Shown piece after piece: positions 33,401 to 38,137 of a DNA stretch of 38,137 bases. The stretch covers positions 1 to 38,137 of the forward strand of contig DATANV010000005.1 in NCBI GenBank assembly GCA_036266075.1, written 5' to 3'. The stretch is from VRUE01 sp036266075 (lineage in GTDB: Bacteria > Actinomycetota > Thermoleophilia > Solirubrobacterales > 70-9). Both the position numbers and the translations under genes were made by a program. Position 1 is the first letter of the stretch, and each line of letters begins with the position of its first letter. Below the pieces are notes generated by a model. It saw only the letters and a program-made list of their open reading frames with translations, was not told the DNA's origin and ran no database searches.

Positions 33401-33942
33401 ACGAGAGCGATCATTCTGCTCTCCCGGCTCAGCAGCTCTCGAGTGGCCCTGAGGTGGAACTCAGGCAGGGTGCTTATGACCTCGGCTATGTAGTTCGACG
33501 TCTCGCGGATCGTGAAGTCGTAGATCGCCGTACCCCCCTCGGAGAGAAAGGCCTGCTCTGCGGCATTCGGCGATCCAGCCCGGAGCACCGCTTCCAGCCG
33601 CAGAGGCTCCAGGTCGGAGGCGAAGAGAGCCGCATCGTCGAGCGGCGCGACATCGATGGTGTCCTGAGCCACTCGGAGCGCCGCCCTGACCTCGGACGGC
33701 TCCAACCTCTCGAACTCCACCTCGATGAACGGGGCCAGCTTGCGCGCAACCTCCTCGGCGACGCGGTCGAAGCTTCGGGTGATGCTGCGCCTCTCGAAGA
33801 ACGAATCGGCCCCGCGTTCCGCCAGCTCCGTGAGGGAAAGCCCAACCGTTTGGGCAATCTCGCCATCTCTCAGCCACAGCTTCAGAAGGGTCCGGGCGAC
33901 CGCCCCACCCACCCCTATCGTCAACGTCTCGAATAGCGCCAA
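30457..33942 (-). CDS. NACHT NTPase with leucine-rich repeats (bacterial NLR, putative antiphage sensor)
   Basis: A very large STAND protein (1161 aa from TTG 33942; 1176 from GTG 33987). The N-terminal about 250 residues are all-helical (LLKLWLRDGEIAQTVGLSLT... FDRVAEEVARKLAPFIEVEF), in the manner of NACHT N-terminal helical (NNH) domains. Walker A HLIRGEAGSGKTTLLQWLA lies at about 285-303, Walker B RALVLIDGVDELRED at about 365-380, sensor VVTSRPPAV after it. IDFIHRTFQEYLTAKQVVED is the typical FHRTFQEYLAA motif of bacterial NACHT-LRR/HEAT proteins. Residues about 830-1130 are LRRs (L..L..C..L..L..L..L). Bacterial NACHT proteins of this kind protect against phages. TTG 33942 has GGGAGG 5 nt upstream. 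It is isolated from other genes and visibly less GC-rich than its left neighbours. Confidence 0.9.
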   Translation of the reverse strand: MALFETLTIGVGGAVARTLLKLWLRDGEIAQTVGLSLTELAERGADSFFERRSITRSFDRVAEEVARKLAPFIEVEFERLEPSEVRAALRVAQDTIDVAPLDDAALFASDLEPLRLEAVLRAGSPNAAEQAFLSEGGTAIYDFTIRETSNYIAEVISTLPEFHLRATRELLSRESRMIALVEEVLERLPDDLGIDGSEDPGRLEGQYRREVARKLDRLDLFGVQTSELNKRYALSVAYIGLTATTAAQGDSKERGQAGLDDDEDQENRVELAIEKVLSRGKRHLIRGEAGSGKTTLLQWLAVSSARRSLDGSLDPWKDTIPFFIQLRRFVGEPLPQPSSFPATINRSVAEKLHPQWASNLMEQGRALVLIDGVDELREDERATAADWLRDLIAAYPDAHYVVTSRPPAVSEDWLDDADLLPSFLEPMDIASTDAFIEHWHDAAKENAAEDDEVEELNTLATRLQATVRENAQIRSLATSPLLCAMLCALNRDWKAQLPRDRVELYRVALEMLLERRDIIREVAPADLQMSRPQKEVLLQAVAFWLLINGLSDAKTEDLENLLQEKVESMPRLDGTPSAILRHLLLRSGLIREPVEGRIDFIHRTFQEYLTAKQVVEDRSVGLLLDRAVEDQWQEVVVLAAGLGSEDVSQQLIRSLLARAEQEDEHRHRLQLLAVACLETTPVLPKALQTEIETALRGLIPPRSMSEAKAIASAGSVAIPLLANHHDDPVATAAPSARALGLIGGPSAMATLERFSRDSRVTVARELLRSWDYFPSEEYAERVLRQSPLDRGRLSVHTPDQLRSVRHLEHLSHLRVNGTPSRQQPTWDWTAVAAHPSLETLEVSWVPSLVALPWTGEGGKTLRRLEITACDALETLSLDGLDSLETLQLAGNSMLVDLPGVDELPKLRECGLAVCPNLSEMLRLPTSVEKVSLRKLPFSELGLVEDCVGLTSLALIRCEHLSDIDRLADLGRLRTLTLNYCPQLHDLFSISRLRNLDSLKIREHFLQDLSAYHLPDGLSELALTDCPLTSLDALTRLTGLRELDLTDCVEVTDCTPLSDLANLQALSLAGSKVDSLRFVESLQRLEHLDLEGCSRITSLRPLEKLPNLTWLDMRGCAAELDPQPLIDRGVQVRRGPGTLALNARTGVVYRRGFRDRRGVAKR

Positions 33943-34113
33943 GCACGCCTCCCACCTCGGCCCAAGCGCCAACGGCCATGGGTGCACCCAGTTGTCTCGT
34001 CTGCCAAAACCTATCGGTACGACGGGGGTTGCGCCAGTCGAGAACCCGATGGGGGTCTCGACCGAGCCGCCGCGAACACGGAAAGCCGCTTTATAAGCGC
34101 TTTCCCGGGCAGC

Positions 34114-34159
34114 GCGCCTGACAGGATTCGTGCCTGTGACCTTCGGTTTCGTAGCCCGA
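34114..34159 (-). other. Relic of tRNA-Arg(ACG) 3' half: probable attachment-site scar
   Basis: The minus strand shows an anticodon arm TCGGG-CTACGAA-ACCGA (loop with anticodon ACG, 4 of 5 stem pairs), variable region AGGTC, and a T-arm ACAGG-CACGAAT-CCTGT with a perfect 5-bp stem, then CAGGCGC as acceptor 3' strand. The T-loop has lost its TT (CACGAAT instead of TTCGAAT), and there is no matching 5' acceptor (GCGCCTG) or recognisable D-arm upstream, so it is not a working tRNA. 3' halves of tRNA genes are the usual crossover sites of tyrosine integrases. Confidence 0.55.
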
Positions 34160-34194
34160 GCCGGTGGACCCGCTGGACCACGTGGAGCCCGTTT

Positions 34195-34290
34195 TCAAGC
34201 GGTTTTCGGCGGATCGAGTCCCGCTGGGATCGGCTGGAATCTGTGGGGCATGTTGCCCCATTCGTTGCCCCAGGAGCCAGTCAGGCCGCG
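34195..34290 (-). pseudogene. Possible C-terminal tail of a tyrosine integrase
   Basis: The minus strand encodes GLTGSWGNEWGNMPHRFQPI and PAGLDPPKTA followed by TGA at 34197-34195. It contains two close WGN repeats and stops 36 nt before the tRNA-Arg 3' fragment, exactly where an integrase gene normally ends next to its attachment site. Only about 30 codons remain and the catalytic Tyr region is not present, so this identification rests mainly on position. The rest of 33988-34290 has no other gene. Confidence 0.35.
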
Positions 34291-34503
34291 CTAGCGGGTC
34301 GCCGCTTTAGGCATCAGGACGCGAGTGCTGCCGTCGTCGGCAACGAGAACAACGGGCAGCCCTTCGTCGGCCGCACCCTTGATCTCGTGCCCGGCCGACG
34401 CCGTATCGGCATCGATGAAAGCGGCCCGCTCGGGATAAGGCGAGCGGCCCTCAATTGCGAGGTTGATCGCTTCGTCCATGATTTTGGCAGCAGGGGAACG
34501 CAT
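34291..34503 (-). CDS. 70-aa protein of unknown function
   Basis: Begins MRSPAAKIMDEAINLAIEGR, continuing SPYPERAAFIDADTASAGHE, IKGAADEGLPVVLVADDGST and RVLMPKAATR. The pattern, an N-terminal helix followed by EGLPVVLVADDGSTRVL, is compact and acidic and could be an antitoxin- or response-receiver-like mini-domain, but no family is recognised. ATG 34503 is preferred over the longer open frame to 34611, which overlaps the SIR2 gene end. It follows the SIR2-family gene by 26 nt on the same strand, so it may belong to that operon. Its frame continues, after its TAG, into the integrase-tail-like stretch, so part of it could itself be element-derived. Confidence 0.55.
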   Translation of the reverse strand: MRSPAAKIMDEAINLAIEGRSPYPERAAFIDADTASAGHEIKGAADEGLPVVLVADDGSTRVLMPKAATR

Positions 34504-34528
34504 GTCGTGTTTCTGCTGTGAGTGCACG

Positions 34529-36265
34529 CTACATCTGACCCACAAGCACGGCAATTGCATCAGAGTTGCCGAAATCTGGAAAGTGCATCTCGGGCAAGCC
34601 TTTTGCCGCACGAGTTACTAGCTCCTCGGCCTCAACATCCAGGGCCTTTGCCACAGCTGTCTGATATCGCGCGTCGTCCCTTATGCGTCGAGCGAATCTC
34701 TCTGCGCCACCGAAATACATGCTCCAATGAGCCACTACTTTTTTCTCTTCCAGGGCAGAGTTGATGCTGACCAGAAAGTCGAAGTCTGGAAGGGCACTGA
34801 AGTCTGGCTGTTCCCCTTCAAGGAACTCTGGCCATCGCTCTTTCAGAACGGTGCAGTTGGACAGGGACCAGATCAGGTGCTGCCAACGGGCAACTAGCCA
34901 TTTCTGGTCTGACATCCGCGCCATCACCATTGCTCCTAGCTCTTGACCAATGTTCTCTCGCACCGGCGTCACCAAACGTCGCCTCGCGCCATTGCGGTTA
35001 GAAAACGTCGCCGGGAGCAACGCAGATAGAGCAGGCCAGACTTGTTGATGCAGAGCAAACGCCCCGCAGGCGTAACTCAACCACCACGTTCCCCAATCAG
35101 CCAGCTCTCGCCACGCGGTATATCCACCTTCTATTGGTCGATTCTCCAAAAGATCGACCAGGGAACGCACCTCACGCTCGAAATACTCGGGGGCATAGGC
35201 AACCAATGGCAGTAGGCTCGCCAACCGTCGTTCCCATAGAGGAAGCGCCCGGTCGTGTGCCTCCAGCAAGGCCTCTTCAGCCGGCTGCTTCTGACGGTTG
35301 TCGATCGCAATCGTGTTCATCCCCTCGGCGAGCTCGCGGCGCTCGCGGCGCATTACCTCGCCGAGCCCTATCTGATCTCCAGCTCGGAGTAGAGCCAACA
35401 CCTCATCGTGAACCTCAATCGGCGTGTGCCCGCTGGGGTGGGACCGGAAAACCTCTAGGCGCCGCTGTAGATCTCCAAGGAACTCAGCCGCGCCCTCCCG
35501 CTTAATCACCCGGCTCCCAGTGGCCTCAATGATTCGAATGGCGCCACCGGCGAGATCTCCACGCGCTACCCAGTACAACCCGTAGCGAGAGCGGCGGGCG
35601 CTCATCAGCTCGGCGATGGCCGCATCCGACCCGGAGTAGCCAAGAACGACAATTCCGAAGCGCTCGAAGATCTCCGTCAGCTCGTCGGCGATCTCGGGTT
35701 CCAACTGCTCCAGCTCGCTTGGGGTGTTGCGAATCGTCTCTTGGAGGTAATCGCCGTGCGGCTTCAAGACGTAGCACTGCGCGTGCTCGCGACGGGGCGC
35801 GGAAGCCAGATCGGCAGCACTCGTGATCAGGACCGGCTCGATCCCTCGCGCCTGTAGAGCGTGCTCTAGGAGCCGATCGAAGTTCGTGGTCACGAAGACC
35901 TTGATCGCTCCTTGCTCAGCGAGAGCCGCAAGACGCTGATGGGCTTTTCCCGGTTCCCGACCCTCGAAGTGCTTAGCCAGATAGTCGCGGCGATTAGCCG
36001 GATCGGGGGCGATTAGCTCCAGCAGATCGGAATAGCCTTGCTGGTGGTGGCCAGTCTCCTTCAGCCATTCCCGCAGCGCGTCTTCGTCCGGGGTCTCCTC
36101 CGTTTGCTCCTCGAGACGGTACAGCTCCCCGGCCGCTTGCCAGAAGACCTGTTGCCCAGTGAGTACCCCCGCCTCTCGCGATATCCCGGAACCAAGAAAG
36201 AAGGCATGGCTTCCGGGAGCCTCCGCGATGGCAACCGACAGCGAGACAATCGGATCGAGCATCAT
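34529..36265 (-). CDS. SIR2-family NADase-like protein with large C-terminal helical domain
   Basis: A 578-aa protein. Residues 1-250 are a SIR2_2-type domain: AFFLGSGISREAGV (21-34, GSGIS nucleotide loop), FVTTNFDRLLEHAL (124-137, with Asn128 and Asp130), VLKPHGDY (166-173, His170) and VVLGYSGSDAAIAE (206-219). Asn and His at these positions are the catalytic residues of antiphage SIR2 NADases such as ThsA and DSR2. Residues 300-578 are helical with Trp-rich repeats (ADWGTWWLSYACGAFALHQQVW, about 390-410) and carry no recognised domain; they probably sense infection. The start overlaps the stop of a 129-aa gene by 4 bp (ATGA), so the two form a coupled module. Expected output is NAD depletion and abortive infection (inference from family). 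Confidence 0.88.
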   Translation of the reverse strand: MMLDPIVSLSVAIAEAPGSHAFFLGSGISREAGVLTGQQVFWQAAGELYRLEEQTEETPDEDALREWLKETGHHQQGYSDLLELIAPDPANRRDYLAKHFEGREPGKAHQRLAALAEQGAIKVFVTTNFDRLLEHALQARGIEPVLITSAADLASAPRREHAQCYVLKPHGDYLQETIRNTPSELEQLEPEIADELTEIFERFGIVVLGYSGSDAAIAELMSARRSRYGLYWVARGDLAGGAIRIIEATGSRVIKREGAAEFLGDLQRRLEVFRSHPSGHTPIEVHDEVLALLRAGDQIGLGEVMRRERRELAEGMNTIAIDNRQKQPAEEALLEAHDRALPLWERRLASLLPLVAYAPEYFEREVRSLVDLLENRPIEGGYTAWRELADWGTWWLSYACGAFALHQQVWPALSALLPATFSNRNGARRRLVTPVRENIGQELGAMVMARMSDQKWLVARWQHLIWSLSNCTVLKERWPEFLEGEQPDFSALPDFDFLVSINSALEEKKVVAHWSMYFGGAERFARRIRDDARYQTAVAKALDVEAEELVTRAAKGLPEMHFPDFGNSDAIAVLVGQM

Positions 36266-36651
36266 TCGCTATCGGGGAAGCCAACGGCGAGGATCGAGCA
36301 CCGATCCGGCCCTACTCCAGCCTTTTCAATCGCCTTTTCGGCATCCTCTCTGTGCTCTTTCCGGACGACAACTACCAAAGCCGCAAGTTCATCTGATTTC
36401 GGATCTCGATAACTGGCAAAGGCGCGGAATTCCGCAGCAGACAGATCGCTCCCCAGATCCGGTATCTCCTTGGCGGTCCCAATCACCATCGTTCCGGCAC
36501 GACTCTCAGCGATCAGATCTGGCTGATGTCCATCGATTAGCGGCGGGTCAGGGAAATGATCTGAGTTGACTACGTGGGTTGGCGTGATGCCATCAAGAGG
36601 AAGCCGATCTCGGAGCGCCCAAAGGAGATTGCGATGCTGGTCTTCCTTCAT
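36262..36651 (-). CDS. Small partner of the SIR2 protein, possible PD-(D/E)xK-fold
   Basis: A 129-aa protein with no clear family. The order helix, GHQPDLIAE (41-49), strand VIGTAKE (56-62), then a helix FRAFASY and strand AALVVVVR (90-97) resembles the core of PD-(D/E)xK nucleases, with Asp45 and Lys61 in position, but the middle acidic residue is Thr59, so it may be inactive or only structurally similar. The final strand is CSILAVGFPD. ATG 36651 is 6 nt after TAGGCT, a leaderless start, and its stop overlaps the SIR2 gene. Possible roles are adaptor, sensor or regulator of the NADase; none can be chosen from sequence. Confidence 0.75.
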   Translation of the reverse strand: MKEDQHRNLLWALRDRLPLDGITPTHVVNSDHFPDPPLIDGHQPDLIAESRAGTMVIGTAKEIPDLGSDLSAAEFRAFASYRDPKSDELAALVVVVRKEHREDAEKAIEKAGVGPDRCSILAVGFPDSE

Positions 36652-36657
36652 AAGGAC

Positions 36658-36663
36658 AGCCTA
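36658..36663 (-). promoter_or_regulatory. Probable -10 box of the SIR2 operon
   Basis: Minus-strand TAGGCT (36663-36658) ends exactly 6 nt before ATG 36651, giving a leaderless mRNA. The remaining 36664-36891 region between this operon and the Ntn-hydrolase gene contains no recognisable gene. Confidence 0.5.
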
Positions 36664-36891
36664 GAGTGATCGGTCCGCTCCGGCCTAGTCAGGAAGACCA
36701 CGGCCGCAGGATCGGTCCAATCCGTGGACGTAAGTGTGGGATCTCGGGCCATTGACGAAGACCTAACCGGCTCTAGGGGCATGAAACTCGGCCATCAGAC
36801 ATGGCACCCAGTCCTAGAATGAGCCCCATCCCAATGGCTCCAACGCAGCACAATCGGATGCTTCGATTTTTGAATGACGCCTCTCCGGAGG

Positions 36892-37632
36892 TTATTCGTC
36901 GCCGGGAATAAGCCCGCTGGCTCCGCCTTCTTCGCCTGACTCGTCGGTCCGCTTCAGGAAATCGGCTTGGTGCATCTTGAACGCACCGGCGGTGTCCTGA
37001 ACCGGCTTTAGGTCAGCTTCCTCCAGGACACCGGCCCCCGTTGCAGTCGCCACAGCCAATTGGATCGGACCGTCAACACCCTGCGCCGAGACATTGACTG
37101 CATCGTTGGTAATGGTATGAATAAGCATCTTGGCTGCCTCAACCGGGAGCGTGGCGTACTCAAGGAAGCCAGAGCTGCTGAAGCCGAAAAATGCAAATCG
37201 CGCAAGCTCACTGCTACTAGGACTACCCACCGCACTGTATCCCTGTTCTTGTAGTTCGACGGTGCCGTCACTCCTGGCTTGAAGGAGGTAATACCTCTGA
37301 TCCTCGGCGGAATACCAAGCAAATAGCCCCTTAAAAAGCCCGCCCGCCGCATGACCATCTGGCCCTTTCATGTCGGCCGCAGCAGCAAGCATCACCTGCT
37401 TTACCCCCTGCCGCCCAGTGTCGCGTCCGGGGTTCCCGTCCATGATCAATTCATTGAAATGAGCTTCTATTGCCTGGGCGGCTGCAATTGGTCCTGCCGT
37501 GCCCCAGATAATTCCATGCCGAGTGCAAAAGAGCTTCTGCGCCGTCGTCTTCAACCCGCCCTCGACGGTCACCTGACTATCCGACGCGAGGACAACGGCG
37601 TCGCTACATCTGAGGCCCGTGATGAGGGTCAT
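36892..37632 (-). CDS. Proteasome-beta-like Ntn hydrolase (putative defence protease)
   Basis: A 246-aa protein with a proteasome-beta-type N-terminus: M-TLITGLRCSDAVVLASDSQV. After removal of the initiator Met, Thr1 is the N-terminal nucleophile, Asp17 (ASDSQ) and Lys32 (TAQKLF, equivalent to Lys33 of the Thermoplasma beta subunit) complete the triad, and the WGTAGPIAAAQAIEAHF segment matches the conserved Gly47 helix. Near the C-terminus NVSAQGVDGPIQLAVATATG resembles the D166/S169 structural region. It has no long propeptide and is longer than HslV, and it is not the actinobacterial housekeeping PrcB (no PrcA, ARC or Pup genes here). Position between a YwgA-like gene and the SIR2 unit suggests a defence or signalling protease. 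TAAGCT lies 8 nt before the ATG. Confidence 0.8.
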   Translation of the reverse strand: MTLITGLRCSDAVVLASDSQVTVEGGLKTTAQKLFCTRHGIIWGTAGPIAAAQAIEAHFNELIMDGNPGRDTGRQGVKQVMLAAAADMKGPDGHAAGGLFKGLFAWYSAEDQRYYLLQARSDGTVELQEQGYSAVGSPSSSELARFAFFGFSSSGFLEYATLPVEAAKMLIHTITNDAVNVSAQGVDGPIQLAVATATGAGVLEEADLKPVQDTAGAFKMHQADFLKRTDESGEEGGASGLIPGDE

Positions 37633-37640
37633 CTCATCTG

Positions 37641-37657
37641 AGCTTAAGCCTTAAGGC
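37641..37657 (-). promoter_or_regulatory. Overlapping palindromes and promoter before the Ntn-hydrolase gene
   Basis: GCTTAAGC (37642-37649) and GCCTTAAGGC (37648-37657) are adjoining perfect palindromes in the 32-bp gap between the YwgA-like stop and the Ntn ATG. The minus-strand TAAGCT (37646-37641) ends 8 nt before ATG 37632. The layout suits repression by a dimeric regulator; the YwgA-like neighbour is an untested candidate. Confidence 0.4.
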
Positions 37658-37664
37658 GATGCTC

Positions 37665-38105
37665 TTAATCGTCCCTACGAAACACTGACTTCTCAGCGTA
37701 CTCGGGATACCGATCGTACACATCCTCCAACAGCGCCTTGAAGGTCTTTGCAGCGACTTCTTTCTTGATTCTGTAGAGGCTTTGCGCAACCTCATCTGAC
37801 GGCTGGCGAGACATCAGCTCTCTTCCAGCTTGCATGCCCTTCTCCGTCGCCATGTATCGCGACCAAGACTGGCCCTGCACCGGAACCTCTTCTACCAAGT
37901 CCTCCGCGACCAAAGTTTCGAGGTCTGAATAGATCTGCGCGCTCATGGGCCCATAGTTGTACGGAACGAAAGAGTATGCCTCGCCGACGTTTGTGCCCCC
38001 CGTCATGGCATCCAAAAACATTCCCTTCTGCAAGCGCACAGGGTCCAGCCCGCGTGGGGCGCCATCAAGGGCTAGGAATAGAAGAAGTCGGTCGCGTGCG
38101 CGCAT
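37665..38105 (-). CDS. YwgA/SocA-like protein, putative regulator or antitoxin
   Basis: A 146-aa protein with the pattern RLLLFLALDG...RLQKGMFLDAM...YSFVPYNYGPMSAQIYSDLE TLVAEDLVEE, which matches the YwgA/Panacea-like group (LQK.xFL, then FxPYxYGPxS). Relatives act as winged-helix-like adaptors or antitoxins, some promoting proteolysis of a partner. The rest is a helical region RIKKEVAAKTFKALLEDVYD. TACATT (38119-38114) ends 8 nt before ATG 38105, a leaderless start. It is followed after 32 bp by the Ntn hydrolase gene, so the two may function as an adaptor-protease or regulator-protease pair (inference). Confidence 0.75.
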   Translation of the reverse strand: MRARDRLLLFLALDGAPRGLDPVRLQKGMFLDAMTGGTNVGEAYSFVPYNYGPMSAQIYSDLETLVAEDLVEEVPVQGQSWSRYMATEKGMQAGRELMSRQPSDEVAQSLYRIKKEVAAKTFKALLEDVYDRYPEYAEKSVFRRDD

Positions 38106-38113
38106 TGGGAAGC

Positions 38114-38119
38114 AATGTA
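38114..38119 (-). promoter_or_regulatory. Probable -10 box of the YwgA-like gene
   Basis: Minus-strand TACATT ends 8 nt before ATG 38105. Sequence beyond 38119 to the window end holds nothing recognisable. Confidence 0.45.
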
Positions 38120-38137
38120 GCTGTCCGGCGGGGTCGC

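Noticed and set aside
34114..34200. Complete tRNA-Arg gene
   Set aside because: No 5' acceptor strand or D-arm matches, and the T-loop TT is mutated; only a 3' half is supported.
34195..34503. 70-aa gene and integrase tail as one gene
   Set aside because: They share a frame but are separated by an in-frame TAG at 34293-34291, and the 70-aa part lacks any recombinase motif.
36892..37632. Housekeeping proteasome beta subunit (PrcB) or HslV
   Set aside because: No propeptide, no PrcA/HslU/ARC/Pup neighbours, and a C-terminal region longer than HslV.

Overview
The window is GC-rich chromosomal DNA of an actinobacterium-like organism. Proteins, codon use, GTG/ATG starts placed 6-8 nt after a TANNNT box, and 4-bp ATGA/GTGA gene overlaps fit Actinomycetota. 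The gene set looks to me like Thermoleophilia (Solirubrobacterales), but that placement is an inference from general resemblance and no search was run.

Left part (1-14.3 kb): central carbon metabolism. A translationally coupled tkt-tal-pgi operon lies on the minus strand (pgi runs off the left edge), with rpiA at 8.1 kb and a gnd-pgl pair divergent from zwf at 11-14.3 kb. Together these encode most of the oxidative and non-oxidative pentose phosphate pathway. Between them lie a membrane Ser/Thr kinase with an extracytoplasmic beta-propeller, a secreted TolB-like propeller, an FHA-HTH protein, a flavin oxidoreductase and a nucleotidyltransferase/HTH toxin-antitoxin-like pair. A 64-bp palindromic repeat occurs twice, once between FHA and rpiA and once in frame inside the kinase gene.

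Middle (14.3-17.4 kb): an EfeUBO-type iron-uptake locus. efeU is intact. efeB has lost about 100 internal codons and carries a frameshift. efeO is split by a 14-bp tandem duplication and probably has a second frameshift near its end. Matching GTTAGGG...CCTAAC operators precede efeU and efeO.

17.4-30.4 kb: ordinary housekeeping and accessory genes (two small membrane or basic proteins, recQ, a secreted GH26-like protein, a MBL/SRPBCC/GNAT/PQQ-propeller operon, LtrA, aldo/keto reductase, a heptad-repeat membrane protein, a metallophosphoesterase, a patatin, a small alpha/beta-barrel protein), with two gene remnants.

Right part (30.4-38.1 kb): a visibly more AT-rich defence island, all genes on the minus strand. 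It holds a NACHT-LRR (NLR-like) ATPase, a relic of a tRNA-Arg attachment site with a possible integrase tail, a 70-aa orphan, a two-gene unit of a small protein plus a SIR2-family NADase-like protein, and a proteasome-beta-like Ntn hydrolase behind a YwgA/SocA-like gene. The last two pairs are the best candidates for an undescribed system.
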